DNA from: Paenibacillus plantiphilus
GTDB lineage: Bacteria; Bacillota; Bacilli; Paenibacillales; Paenibacillaceae
Direction: 5' to 3'
Assembly (NCBI RefSeq): GCF_927798095.1
Contig: NZ_CAKMMF010000015.1
Coordinates: 62,001 to 126,000 of the forward strand
DNA: 64,000 nucleotides
Shown one piece after another: positions 1 through 8,286 of this stretch. The position numbers were made by a program, and so were the translations under genes. The first letter of the stretch is position 1, and the number at the start of each line of letters is the position of its first letter. A model generated the notes under the pieces. That model was not told the DNA's origin. It did not search any database and saw only the letters and a list, made by a program, of their open reading frames with translations.

Positions 1-1620
1 TGCGCTTAGCCCCGTATCGGTAAAGCTGGTTGAAACCGTTGTAGCGATCGACACCGAATCCCGTAATATTTCATAATGGGTAACACCCACATTATCCGTT
101 GAAGCATCCCATGCAAGGCTGATGCTCGTAGACGTTTTGCTCGGCGAGATCAAATTCAGCGGCTGGCTTGGTGCTATTGTATCGATGAACGGCACAGGCA
201 GATTGTCTATGATGTTTTTCAAATTCGGCATGTAGCCGACTTTGTCAGTCGAAGGATTGCTAGACGAAGTGTTAAGCGTCGGGTCGCTTAATAGAGCGCG
301 CAGCTGAGTCGTCGAATAGGCCGTGCCGAACTCAGCCTTGGCAATTCCTTGTATCGATATCGCATTCGCCGTTATGATGGACGAAGCTGAGGAAGTGCCG
401 CTGAAATAGCTCTGGTAGCCCGTCGTCGAACTGCTGTTGGCTGCATCCAGTGTATAAACAGACTGCCCCCAGCTATTGACGTCGATCCGGTTGCCATAGT
501 TGGAGAAAGACAACCGTGTATGAGGCGCTGTGTTGGATACAGCACCCACCAATATAGCGCCGGAGTCCTTGAAATCAGGGCTCGTCCGGTTCAAAACATA
601 CTTGCCGGCTGTTGTCTGGAATGTATCCAAATTTACGGAGCCGTTGCCGGCTGCTTCAATGACAGTAATGCCGCGATCTACCGCATACCTGATCGCATCG
701 AATGTATCGGGGTATACTTCGACCGGAACATAACCGCTTGCCGTGCTGTAGCCTGCTTGCGCTTCAAGCAGAATCACATCGCCGGCCTGAAGCGCGTTGG
801 CGGCGGACAAAATCGCTTCCGATGTACTATATCCGCCGGCAGACCGGTGCTGGGAGGAAACCATTGGCGTTGCTTTGCTCGTAAATCCGAGAGTTCCGAG
901 AGCGTTATCTACAGAGGAGACCACGCCTAGCACCCCTGTTCCGTGACTGTGGTAAGCAGCATTCAAGCCTCCTGGAAGCATCTGAATGTTGTGCGCCGCC
1001 AAGTCCTCATGGCCAAATGCCCAGCCCTGCTCAACATCGACCCAGCTTATTCCCTTGCCGTCGCCGCCTTCATATTGCCATGCATAAGGAGCATCATGAC
1101 CTTGAGGGGCTGCCGAACTGGCATAGCCCTGGAATGTGTAATAGGGATCATTAAGTGGTTGAACCGGTGTCGTATTGGGCAGCAATACGACTGTTGGCGG
1201 TTCTACCGGCTGAGGCTTGAGATAAGCCTCGGATACAAGCTCGTATGCGCTCAGCCTTTTTATCAGCTCATCCGCATTGCCATTCTTAGGAACAGGAACC
1301 TTGAAGTAGAGATCAAATACTGTAATCGAGCTTTCAATCCCTTTCACTTGCTCATCGGCAAGGCTGAACAGACGGTTAAACGTCAAGTCCGGGAATGCCT
1401 CGAATGTTACTCCAGCCCCTTGCTCTGCCCGGGGCTCTGTTCCCTTAAGTTGAGGGACATCGCTGCCCGGTTTGAATTTGACGACAATTTCGTCGGGATA
1501 TTGAATAGGGACAGTGGACTCCCCTTTTGCGTCAACAGGCGCAGGATGGGAGAACGCCATGCTTGTCAGGAGCAATAATGCAGCAGCAGCCAGACTTATA
1601 ACCTTGTTTTTAATCATCAT
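1..1620 (-). CDS. Secreted subtilisin-like serine protease (S8) with FnIII domain, partial
   Basis: The gene is open to the left edge, so only the first 540 codons are present. The product starts with a typical signal peptide (basic start, Ala/Leu-rich core, likely cleavage near VDA). A propeptide-like stretch beginning IVVKFKPGSD follows, then an S8 catalytic domain. The triad is readable: Asp in SWVDVEQGW, His in YHSHGTGVLG, oxyanion Asn in IEAAGNGS and Ser in FSGTSSASS. After the catalytic domain comes a fibronectin III domain (SLAWDASTDNVGV) of the same style as those in the GH119-type amylase at 31.4-36.9 kb. Two ATGs are adjacent at 1620 and 1617; the AAGGAGA site suits 1617 slightly better. 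The enzyme should be secreted and degrade extracellular protein. The downstream domains and C-terminus are outside the window. Confidence 0.93.
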   Translation of the reverse strand, partial: MMIKNKVISLAAAALLLLTSMAFSHPAPVDAKGESTVPIQYPDEIVVKFKPGSDVPQLKGTEPRAEQGAGVTFEAFPDLTFNRLFSLADEQVKGIESSITVFDLYFKVPVPKNGNADELIKRLSAYELVSEAYLKPQPVEPPTVVLLPNTTPVQPLNDPYYTFQGYASSAAPQGHDAPYAWQYEGGDGKGISWVDVEQGWAFGHEDLAAHNIQMLPGGLNAAYHSHGTGVLGVVSSVDNALGTLGFTSKATPMVSSQHRSAGGYSTSEAILSAANALQAGDVILLEAQAGYSTASGYVPVEVYPDTFDAIRYAVDRGITVIEAAGNGSVNLDTFQTTAGKYVLNRTSPDFKDSGAILVGAVSNTAPHTRLSFSNYGNRIDVNSWGQSVYTLDAANSSSTTGYQSYFSGTSSASSIITANAISIQGIAKAEFGTAYSTTQLRALLSDPTLNTSSSNPSTDKVGYMPNLKNIIDNLPVPFIDTIAPSQPLNLISPSKTSTSISLAWDASTDNVGVTHYEILRDSVSIATTVSTSFTDTGLSA

Positions 1621-1756
1621 TTCTCTCCTTTTTAATGAATGAGTATCGTGCGGCTGAGCGCAGTCATCCGACTGCCCCTATCCCCCCTCTATCAGACTTT
1701 TAAAGCAGCAATATTTTACCTTTTTATGTGATATAGTATTGCATGTTAGGCTATAG

Positions 1757-1795
1757 CAAAAAAGCCTCTATGGAACTATCTTTCCATAAAGGCTC
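1757..1795 (-). terminator. Rho-independent terminator after ilvD
   Basis: Read on the minus strand, a long stem (AGCCTTTATGGAA pairing with TTCCATAGAGGCT) is followed directly by a run of six T. It lies just past the ilvD stop codon. Confidence 0.85.
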
Positions 1796-1817
1796 ATATC
1801 CAGCATGCAATATCTAT

Positions 1818-3506
1818 TTAGCAGAGATCTGTTACTGCTCCTTTGGAGGCGGAAGAGACGAGTTTTGCGTATTTGGCCAGCACTCCTGATCGGTATTTAA
1901 GAGGCGGTTCGATCCAGCTCGCTGCTCTTTCCTCCAGCTGTGCAGCAGAAACATTCATATGAATCTCTTGTGTTTCACTGTCAATGGTGATAATATCACC
2001 CTCCTGCAATAACGCAATAGGTCCTCCGACCTGCGCTTCAGGCGCAACATGTCCCACAACGAAACCATGCGAGCCTCCCGAGAATCTGCCATCCGTGAGC
2101 AGAGCAACGTCCTCGCCAAGACCTTTCCCTACTATCATCGCTGTAACCGAGAGCATTTCCGGCATTCCAGGTCCGCCTTTGGGACCTGCGTAGCGGATGA
2201 CCAGCACATCGCCTTTGCGAATCTGATCCTCCATAATCGCTTGCGTTGCTTCTTCCTCGCTGTTATATACACGGGCAGGCCCCGTAAACCGAAGCACTTT
2301 CAAACCCGACATCTTCGCCACAGCTCCCTCGGGAGCGAGATTGCCCTTCAGCAGAACGAGAGGACCGCTTGGCTTCAGCGGATTGTCGAATGGTCTGACG
2401 ACATCCTGATGTTGTGCTAACGACTGCACTTGAGCAAGATTCTCTGCAATCGTCCGACCTGTGACGGTCAAGCAATCTCCATGCAGCAAGCCTTGCTCCA
2501 GAAGCAGCTTCATGACGGCAGGAACGCCTCCCGCATCATTGAGATCCTGCATCATATATGCGCCGCTTGGCTTCAAATTGGCGAGATGCGGCACTTTTTT
2601 GCGAATGCGCTCGAAATCATCGATCGTAAGATCAACCTCAACAGCGTGTGCGATAGCCAATAGATGAAGGAATGCATTCGTTGAGCCGCCAAGCGCCATA
2701 ATGACCGTGATCGCATTCTCGAATGCTTGCTTCGTCATGATGTCGTGAGGATAGATCCCTTTCTCCAGCAGTTGTACCACCATTGCCCCAGCCTCCGCAC
2801 ACTCTGCTGACTTGTTCGTTGCAATAGCGGCGGTAGAGGAGGACCCCGGCAGGCTCATGCCCAGCGCCTCAGCAGCCGAAGCCATCGTATTCGCCGTGTA
2901 CATTCCTCCGCAAGCTCCAGCGCCCGGACATACATGACATTCAATTTCATGCAATTCGTCGGCGTCAAGCTTCCCGTCATGGTATAGGCCAACAGCTTCG
3001 AAGGCGGTCACGATGTTGACATCCTTGCCGTTCAGCTTGCCGGGCTGGATTGTACCGCCATACACATAGATCGACGGCAGATTCATTCGACCGATTGCCA
3101 TGAGACAAGCAGGCGTATTCTTGTCACAGCCGCCGATTGCTACCAGTCCGTCGAAACGTTCGGCATTTGTGACGATTTCGATGGAATCCGCAATAATCTC
3201 ACGACTGGGCAGCGAGAAGAGCATGCCCTCATGCCCCATAGAAATGCCATCCGAAACCGTAATGGTGTTGAAAATTAGCGGAGCCCCTCCACCGGCCTGC
3301 ACACCTCTCTTGGCTTCCCTTGCCAGCTCATCAATATGGATATTGCAAGGGGTTACTTCACTCCATGTGCTGGCGACTCCGATCATCGGCTTCTTGAAAT
3401 CCTCATCCTTGAAGCCTACCGCCCTTAGCATGGCCCTGTTCGGCACTCGATTGACGCCCTCGCTGATCACCTTGCTGCGGATTCTCAAATCTCTCTTGTC
3501 CGTCAT
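1818..3506 (-). CDS. ilvD: Dihydroxy-acid dehydratase
   Basis: The 562-residue product has the family's usual length. It catalyses dehydration of 2,3-dihydroxy-isovalerate and -3-methylvalerate to the keto acids, the third common step of valine and isoleucine synthesis, in the cytoplasm with an Fe-S cluster. Readable signatures are [13 protein letters not shown] and [16 protein letters not shown] (cluster cysteines) and PGSSSTAAI. The C-terminal half contains [22 protein letters not shown]. The start ATG overlaps the stop of the upstream GntR regulator by 4 bp (ATGA), so the two are almost certainly co-transcribed and translationally coupled. No other ilv/leu genes are nearby, and no T-box is visible upstream. 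Confidence 0.97.
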   Translation of the reverse strand: MTDKRDLRIRSKVISEGVNRVPNRAMLRAVGFKDEDFKKPMIGVASTWSEVTPCNIHIDELAREAKRGVQAGGGAPLIFNTITVSDGISMGHEGMLFSLPSREIIADSIEIVTNAERFDGLVAIGGCDKNTPACLMAIGRMNLPSIYVYGGTIQPGKLNGKDVNIVTAFEAVGLYHDGKLDADELHEIECHVCPGAGACGGMYTANTMASAAEALGMSLPGSSSTAAIATNKSAECAEAGAMVVQLLEKGIYPHDIMTKQAFENAITVIMALGGSTNAFLHLLAIAHAVEVDLTIDDFERIRKKVPHLANLKPSGAYMMQDLNDAGGVPAVMKLLLEQGLLHGDCLTVTGRTIAENLAQVQSLAQHQDVVRPFDNPLKPSGPLVLLKGNLAPEGAVAKMSGLKVLRFTGPARVYNSEEEATQAIMEDQIRKGDVLVIRYAGPKGGPGMPEMLSVTAMIVGKGLGEDVALLTDGRFSGGSHGFVVGHVAPEAQVGGPIALLQEGDIITIDSETQEIHMNVSAAQLEERAASWIEPPLKYRSGVLAKYAKLVSSASKGAVTDLC

Positions 3507-4192
3507 TTTGATTGCTCCCCTCTTGCATTTAAGATTGCGTGCAGCTCGCGCATCGGTCTGAGCAGATTTTGCTTCATCACGGATGCGGCAGCTTCATGAT
3601 CTCCCTGCTCCAATACTTTAATGATCGCGGCATGCTCTTCAACTGATGCTGCGGTTGCTGAGACGGGCTGTGCCAAAAATACATACTTGAACCTTCTGAT
3701 ATGGATTTGCAGCGATGCGCTGAAGGCAGCCACATAAGAGTTGTCAGACACTTCAACGATGAGATTGTGGAGCTGTTCATCAATCTCCATCGCCCGATAG
3801 GGCTGTCCATTCTCAATCGCTGCGGCAAACTCGGCATTAAGCCCTCTTAGCAGCTCGATCTCTTCCGGGCGAATTAGCGTAGAAGCAGTCTCGGCAGCTA
3901 ATGCGTGAAGCGCTGCAAGTGTCGTATACATTTTGAGGATGTCATCTTTTTCAATGGTTTGCACCCTAGTATCTCTTCCCGGATGCATTTCCACCAGCCC
4001 CTGTACCTCAAGCAGCTGCAAAGCCTCCCTGACGGGTGTTCTGGAGACTCCAAGCGCCTCCGCCAGCTCAGCGTCAACCAGCTTCTCGCCAGGCTGCAGT
4101 GTTCCGTCAATAATCCACCTCTGGATTTGTGACAATGCTCGTTCTTTAGCAGACACTCTCGCCGGAGTCGAATAACTTGTCGGGATCGGCAT
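3503..4192 (-). CDS. GntR-family (FadR/FCD subfamily) transcriptional regulator
   Basis: The N-terminus is a winged helix ([20 protein letters not shown], then [28 protein letters not shown]), typical of GntR proteins. The C-terminal all-helical FCD domain (about residues 80-215) usually binds a small carboxylate. An upstream in-frame ATG at 4225 would add 11 residues, but the AAAGGAG site at about 4202-4207 sits 8 nt before the ATG at 4192, and the 4225 start would lie inside a palindrome. The gene overlaps ilvD by 4 bp, suggesting it regulates ilvD and itself in response to a branched-chain intermediate or related acid. The ligand is unknown. Confidence 0.9.
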   Translation of the reverse strand: MPIPTSYSTPARVSAKERALSQIQRWIIDGTLQPGEKLVDAELAEALGVSRTPVREALQLLEVQGLVEMHPGRDTRVQTIEKDDILKMYTTLAALHALAAETASTLIRPEEIELLRGLNAEFAAAIENGQPYRAMEIDEQLHNLIVEVSDNSYVAAFSASLQIHIRRFKYVFLAQPVSATAASVEEHAAIIKVLEQGDHEAAASVMKQNLLRPMRELHAILNARGEQSK

Positions 4193-4207
4193 TCCACCCA
4201 CTCCTTT

Positions 4208-4227
4208 GTATGCAATATATCGCATAC
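4208..4227. promoter_or_regulatory. Palindrome upstream of GntR-ilvD operon (candidate operator)
   Basis: A perfect 6-bp inverted repeat, GTATGC and GCATAC separated by 8 bp, lies immediately upstream of the ribosome site of the GntR gene. Its position suits autoregulation by the GntR protein; the assignment is inferred from position and symmetry only. Confidence 0.55.
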
Positions 4228-4274
4228 ATATATTTTAATCAAGTGAAAATGTTTCTAAACGTTGCTTCCGAATT

Positions 4275-4312
4275 AAAAAAGGCGATCCAGCGAATTACTC
4301 GCGGACGCCTTT
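4275..4312 (-). terminator. Terminator overlapping the arsR stop codon
   Basis: On the minus strand AAAGGCG pairs with CGCCTTT, with a second inner CGCGA/TCGC stem, followed by a T run. The stem begins within the last codons of the ArsR gene. It may also terminate rightward transcription. Confidence 0.75.
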
Positions 4313-4654
4313 CTCGTTATATGGCTCATTCCGAATCACTTCCAGCAATGAAATGGCATCTACAAGATGATTATCAAAGATTCGCTTTGCAACTGCCAGC
4401 AGCTCTTTAATGAGCGGGTCCCGCAAGGAGTAAATGACCGATGTTCCATCTTTTAAACCATAGACTATATTTTTATTGCGCAATATAGACAATTGCTGCG
4501 ATACGGCAGAACCTTCCGACCCGAGTATTTGTTGCAGTTCATTTACATTTTTATCGCCTTCACCAAGAACTTCAAGAATTCGTATTCTCATCGGATGAGC
4601 TAATGCTTTAAAGAAATCGGCTTTAAATTGTTGAATGCCCACATTATGATTCAT
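4295..4654 (-). CDS. ArsR-family winged-helix repressor
   Basis: The 119-residue product has the ArsR/SmtB fold pattern: KALAHPMRIRILEVLGEG, the HTH segment VNELQQILGSEGSAVSQQLS and a beta-wing IVYGLKDGTSVIYSLRD. It contains no cysteine, so the classic ELCVCDL metal site is absent; sensing must use other ligands or another signal. AAGGGAG precedes the start. It is divergent from a cysteine-rich protein gene, and AT-rich repeats in the shared region look like its operators. A long C-terminal helix with KELLAVAKRIFDNHLVDA may dimerise. Confidence 0.9.
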   Translation of the reverse strand: MNHNVGIQQFKADFFKALAHPMRIRILEVLGEGDKNVNELQQILGSEGSAVSQQLSILRNKNIVYGLKDGTSVIYSLRDPLIKELLAVAKRIFDNHLVDAISLLEVIRNEPYNEKGVRE

Positions 4655-4680
4655 GGCGTATGCTCCCTTGGGTAAACTAC

Positions 4681-4694
4681 TGAATATATGAATA
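4681..4694. promoter_or_regulatory. Candidate ArsR site near arsR start
   Basis: TGAATATATGAATA sits about 27 bp upstream of the arsR start. It shares the TGAATAT core with the stronger palindrome at 4791-4810, suggesting a second binding site for autorepression. Confidence 0.4.
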
Positions 4695-4748
4695 TAATAG
4701 CATACTTAAATCGTAGCATTGTGCAAAAGATACCAGCTAGAGTCGGGT

Positions 4749-4777
4749 TTGTCATTCGATTGTAACTTCAGTATAAT
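4749..4777 (+). promoter_or_regulatory. Sigma-A promoter of the cysteine-cluster gene
   Basis: TTGTCA, a 17-bp spacer and a perfect TATAAT (4772-4777). The expected start point near 4784 lies just upstream of the palindrome at 4791-4810. Confidence 0.7.
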
Positions 4778-4790
4778 GCTTTATATATAT

Positions 4791-4810
4791 TCAAATATCT
4801 GAATATTTGA
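4791..4810. promoter_or_regulatory. Perfect palindrome, likely ArsR operator
   Basis: TCAAATAT and ATATTTGA form a perfect 8-bp inverted repeat around CTGA. It lies just after the predicted transcription start of the divergent gene, where a bound ArsR dimer would block transcription. Confidence 0.6.
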
Positions 4811-4840
4811 TTCTTATTATTAAACAAGGAGTGAGCGCGA

Positions 4841-5479
4841 ATGTCAAGCATTATGAAAAGCAATCCATCCCATCCCAATTCGCAAGCCTCCAACGAAATC
4901 TCTTCAGAGATGCACCAAATCAGCAGACTATCCGTCATTGATCTCGGCATTCGTGCTCTGCAGGAGGCTGGCTCCGAGCATATATGTAAAGTCTGTATTG
5001 CCAATGGCGGCTCCTGCTGCAATGGCTGCCGGCATCTTGTGAATGGTCTCGGATGTCAGCTTCGCAACACAAGCTGTACGGCTTGGTTGTGCGGGTTTCT
5101 TAAGTACCTGTTGTATGAAACCGGACAACTGCAGGAATGGAATTATTTCTGGGAACAAGTGCCTGGACAGGATTATCGCGAGGATTTCACACCAGAGGTT
5201 TTTTTCGTGGAAAATAGTCTGCCAACCTATAGCTTTGGGGAGCTTAGTGAAGCTCTCGCCGCCGATCTCGATGAGCTGGCACGCGCGCATATAGCAATCG
5301 GATTCATCATTATGCTTAGAGAGAAGATTGATAAAAACATTGACCGCCTGGACACCTGCAGGCACGATGTCAAGAAGCAAGCTAGAATAAAACGAAACAT
5401 CAAAGTTTTATCAAGCCCTTTTCGACGTTTCCGCCTAGCACTGCGGGAGTACCAGCTAAATGGTCCGTCCTCCTCGTGA
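4841..5479 (+). CDS. Cysteine-cluster protein of unknown function (candidate metal or Fe-S binder)
   Basis: I do not recognise a family for this 212-residue protein. Residues 49-84 contain eight cysteines in the pattern C-x2-C-x6-CC-x2-C-x8-C-x6-C-x4-C (for example CKVCIANGGSCCNGC), which resembles metal or iron-sulfur binding. The rest is mostly helical and ends in a basic stretch (KKQARIKRNIKVL). No signal peptide or membrane span is seen. AAGGAG precedes the ATG at a normal distance. It faces an ArsR repressor across a region with a strong promoter and a perfect palindrome, so ArsR control of this gene is likely, perhaps in response to metal or redox stress. Function remains open. Confidence 0.8.
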   Translation: MSSIMKSNPSHPNSQASNEISSEMHQISRLSVIDLGIRALQEAGSEHICKVCIANGGSCCNGCRHLVNGLGCQLRNTSCTAWLCGFLKYLLYETGQLQEWNYFWEQVPGQDYREDFTPEVFFVENSLPTYSFGELSEALAADLDELARAHIAIGFIIMLREKIDKNIDRLDTCRHDVKKQARIKRNIKVLSSPFRRFRLALREYQLNGPSSS

Positions 5480-5550
5480 ACGGCTGCATCCAACTCCGCC
5501 ATTACATTGGCACAATATAAACGCCAACTTCAAGGGTGACGTTGCGAATA

Positions 5551-5576
5551 CAATAAAACCGCCCTCGCGGGCGGTT
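5551..5576 (-). terminator. Terminator after the gene at 5583-6116
   Basis: AACCGCCC and GGGCGGTT form a perfect 8-bp stem around a 4-nt loop, followed on the minus strand by TTATT. Confidence 0.8.
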
Positions 5577-5582
5577 CGGAAA

Positions 5583-6116
5583 TCAATATGATTCATTGGT
5601 CAGTTGCATAAAATCATTGGCATGCGTACGTATATATCCGGCTAGACTAGTGAACGAGCTGGAAGTAACCAGCTGAAGCCGGCCGTAGAAGGCGTTGAAG
5701 GACGATAGCAATTCCGGATCATGCTCAAGATCTTGAACAGTTGCATCGAAGCAGTCCAAGCTTCTTGCATAGTCCCTTCCGACGAGAAATCCTTCTATCT
5801 CCTCAACGAGCTGCAGAATCCCCAGTTCTCCTATAAGGGGAAGCGTGTTCTTCAACGATGACCAGATGGCAGGCTGTGCATGGTAATAAGCGCTGCGCCA
5901 ATACAATTCCTCCGGCGATTGAATAGCATGATCGTAGTAAATCCGGAACATAAATAATGCCTGCTGACCGTCTGTAAGACTGCCATAGAATGCCCTCTCG
6001 TCTCCCCCGCTTACCCGCAGATTCTTAAACGCACTGATCAAGGGTGCAAAGCAAGCCGAACACAGCGTCTGGTCCTCCATCGTTTCAAACTCATTTCGTT
6101 TCATCGTTGCCAACAA
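5583..6116 (-). CDS. Hypothetical helical protein
   Basis: An open frame of 177 codons followed by a clear terminator. The start appears to be TTG at 6116, about 9 nt after GGGAG; a second TTG follows at once and an ATG lies five codons in. The product is acidic and mostly helical. It has CSACF near the N-terminus and a central stretch (DGQQALFMFRIYYDHAIQSP) that vaguely recalls proteins annotated only as hypothetical. There is no signal peptide or membrane segment. It sits directly downstream of a broken YdjC gene. No function is proposed. Confidence 0.7.
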   Translation of the reverse strand: MLATMKRNEFETMEDQTLCSACFAPLISAFKNLRVSGGDERAFYGSLTDGQQALFMFRIYYDHAIQSPEELYWRSAYYHAQPAIWSSLKNTLPLIGELGILQLVEEIEGFLVGRDYARSLDCFDATVQDLEHDPELLSSFNAFYGRLQLVTSSSFTSLAGYIRTHANDFMQLTNESY

Positions 6117-6161
6117 ATCAAATCACTCCCTCAATGCTATTATATTGCAATAGCGGGACTC

Positions 6162-6374
6162 CTACCATCCTTGTACATTGATATGCGCGTTCTGCGCACA
6201 GAAAACAGCCGCTTCCGCTGCCCAGGTGCAGGGCATCATAATAGACGCAGAAGTGATGGAACGGCTGAGAAACATGTCCTCAATCCCCTTATTCGCATAC
6301 GGAGATATTCCATAATCATCAGCCTGAATAATAATGAATCGTTCTTGGGATCGGAATCCCGGCTCCTCTAGCAT
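6162..6374 (-). pseudogene. N-terminal remnant of a YdjC/ChbG-type carbohydrate deacetylase
   Basis: About 70 codons are preserved. The start has a good ribosome site (AAGGAGAG, 6 nt before the ATG at 6374). The product contains the YdjC signature IIIQADDYGISPYANKGI, where the DD pair supplies metal ligands, then SITSASIMMPCTWAAEA. Homology to the family stops at ...AHINVQGW, where the next block should be the GVHLTLT-like His motif. A stop follows immediately. Family members are normally about 230-290 residues, so the catalytic His residues and the rest of the barrel are gone. It is best read as the stump of a gene lost by deletion, now abutting the unknown gene at 5583-6116. Confidence 0.7.
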
Positions 6375-6408
6375 GATCATCTCTCCTTAAATGGTCCTGA
6401 TTCCATTC

Positions 6409-6446
6409 AAAAGAGGCGCAGGATCACATTGAAGTGATCCCACGCC
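6409..6446 (-). terminator. Terminator after the phosphodiesterase lipoprotein gene
   Basis: On the minus strand GGCGTGGGATCAC pairs with GTGATCCTGCGCC (11 of 13 positions), followed by TCTTTT. Confidence 0.7.
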
Positions 6447-6534
6447 CCTGGCAGGTTCAGAAGAAATGATAGTTGTTTCATCCGTCATTATATAACAGAA
6501 ATTTGAAAAGTAAAGCAGAAGGCGCTACTGGAGA

Positions 6535-8136
6535 CTAATTATTCATCAGAATGCGCTCTATATAGGCTTTAATATCAACGATACGCCTAAATGCTGGCTT
6601 CTCTTCGACCCCCCAAATAATTAATGGGATTAAAGACTCGGTCTCATGAAGGGAACCATGCCCGCCTCCGCCCGCATGCGTAGGCGAGCTATGCCCTTTC
6701 AGCTCATAACCCTCCTTGGCGGTTACAACGAGAAACTGCCCTTTATGAGACTGTAGAGCGCCATATATCCGTCTAAGCGCATCGGGGTATTTGCCGTAGC
6801 GGAGCCCGTTATCGTTCCGTTCCATATGCAGATCCAGCAGCGCTTTATCTCCGCTGAATGTCCATGCTTGACCGTACTGGTCAACGGTTTTCCCTCCAGC
6901 TTTGTATTGAAATGCTGTCCGAGCTCCCCCTTGCGTCACGTTGATCCATCCGTCCTCTTTCCATGCAATGAGATCGACACGGCGATCCGCTCCAACCTCG
7001 TCTGCCAGTTGGCGCATTGACGCCTCCGTATGGAGCTTGTACACATAAGCCATCGTTTCATTGACGGCAAACACAAGCTCCGTATCCTTCGTCACTCGGT
7101 CACCAGGGTGCAAGCTGTTATAGCGGCTATAGAGGGTGGTCAAGTCAATAACAGAGCGTTCCCTTGCAGGCCGCAGCTGACTCATGCCGCTATCGCCAAC
7201 AATCATAACAGCCGCTTGATCCCTCGCTGCTTCCGGTGATCCGAATGCTTGCAGCAAATCATGCAGCTGCTTATCCAGCTTCACCAGACCTTTCATAGAG
7301 GAAGGTCCCTTCTTATGAAGCTCCTGATCAAGATCGGGCAAATAAACATATAGAAAATCAGGCAGCTTATTGTTGCGGATTAAGTAGGCCGCTGTTCCAA
7401 TAGCAAACTCATTATTAAATCCCAATCGCTTGGCAAGCGAGTCCGGCAGCTGCAGCAAGCCGTCAAGCGGATTCGATAACGAGCCGAACGATAGATAATT
7501 CGGTCCCTTGACTGGGATCGTTTCCGGCAAAGATGCAGCTTTGCCCAGCCACCCCGGGATACTTAGTGTATGCTTCACCGGCCCTCGATAGATAAGTCCA
7601 TTAATAGAACCACTCTTGAGCCCCTTCCTACTCAACTCCTCATAGATCGTAGCTGCGTCGGGATTGAGATCACGACTGTTCAAGTGAAGCAGCCCGTCCC
7701 GTACAACATCCTTCACTCCCTTTCGCATAATTTCCATCGGGCCTGTACCGTAATTAATCTCCCTCTGCATATCAGCAGAATACCAGGCCAGCCCGGGAAT
7801 GTGGTGCTGATCGGGGTAAGTCCCGGTCATTAGGGAACTGTCGATCGTGACGGACATCGTTGGAAACGAGCTTACGACATCCTTGTAGTACTGGCCGTTG
7901 TCAATGAGAAGCTTTAATGTAGGCAGCTTCTGCTGCGCTATTCCCGCATCGAGCGCCTGATACATGAGGGAATCCACGAGAATCAGAATGACCTTCTTCG
8001 CATGCGGTCCTTCTTTGGATTTGATATGCAGAAGATCCGTTTCCTTCACTTCCTTTTGGCTGCCATTACATCCCGATAGAAGTAAAAGGGCCAACAACAG
8101 CCATACAGCAAATCCAACTCGCCCGAGAGCCGCCAT
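6535..8136 (-). CDS. Alkaline-phosphatase superfamily lipoprotein (type I phosphodiesterase/nucleotide pyrophosphatase)
   Basis: The N-terminus is a lipoprotein signal (AVWLLLALLLLSGCNGS, lipobox LLSGC), so the enzyme should be anchored outside the membrane. The body matches the type I phosphodiesterase/PglZ-like fold: ILILVDSLMYQALDAG (first metal Asp), SFPTMSVTIDSSLMTGTYP with the Thr nucleophile, VYLPDLDQELHKKGP and MIVGDSGMS for the second metal set, then GHSSPTHAGGGGHGS near the C-terminus. A GTG at 8145 is possible, but the ATG at 8136 lies 8 nt after AAAAGGTG. It is divergent from the first ger operon. The substrate is not apparent. Confidence 0.88.
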   Translation of the reverse strand: MAALGRVGFAVWLLLALLLLSGCNGSQKEVKETDLLHIKSKEGPHAKKVILILVDSLMYQALDAGIAQQKLPTLKLLIDNGQYYKDVVSSFPTMSVTIDSSLMTGTYPDQHHIPGLAWYSADMQREINYGTGPMEIMRKGVKDVVRDGLLHLNSRDLNPDAATIYEELSRKGLKSGSINGLIYRGPVKHTLSIPGWLGKAASLPETIPVKGPNYLSFGSLSNPLDGLLQLPDSLAKRLGFNNEFAIGTAAYLIRNNKLPDFLYVYLPDLDQELHKKGPSSMKGLVKLDKQLHDLLQAFGSPEAARDQAAVMIVGDSGMSQLRPARERSVIDLTTLYSRYNSLHPGDRVTKDTELVFAVNETMAYVYKLHTEASMRQLADEVGADRRVDLIAWKEDGWINVTQGGARTAFQYKAGGKTVDQYGQAWTFSGDKALLDLHMERNDNGLRYGKYPDALRRIYGALQSHKGQFLVVTAKEGYELKGHSSPTHAGGGGHGSLHETESLIPLIIWGVEEKPAFRRIVDIKAYIERILMNN

Positions 8137-8286
8137 TATACTCACACCTTTTAATATGTATTGCCTTCATTGTGTTCCATGAATATAGAAGTATGCGCGG
8201 CAAAATCAGGAACAATATGCATAATACGACTATGTGCGGGGGAACATGAAGCGTAATAGATCTTACTTTCAGGGTGGGTGAGACGA

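Noticed and set aside
943-1578. Plus-strand frame opposite the subtilisin gene
   Set aside because: The minus strand encodes a clear S8 protease with an intact triad; the plus frame has no ribosome site or recognisable motif.
1677-1700. CCCCTATCCCCCCTCTATCAG as another copy of the CTATCCCC repeat
   Set aside because: Only the CTATCCCC core matches; no second arm or CTCAGT segment is present.
3507-4300. T-box or leader attenuator for ilvD
   Set aside because: No AGGGTGGNACCGCG-like element is found, and ilvD overlaps an upstream regulator gene.
8161-8277. Sigma-G promoter for the first ger operon
   Set aside because: TGAATA and CATAATA are both present but about 34 bp apart, too far for a sigma-G promoter.
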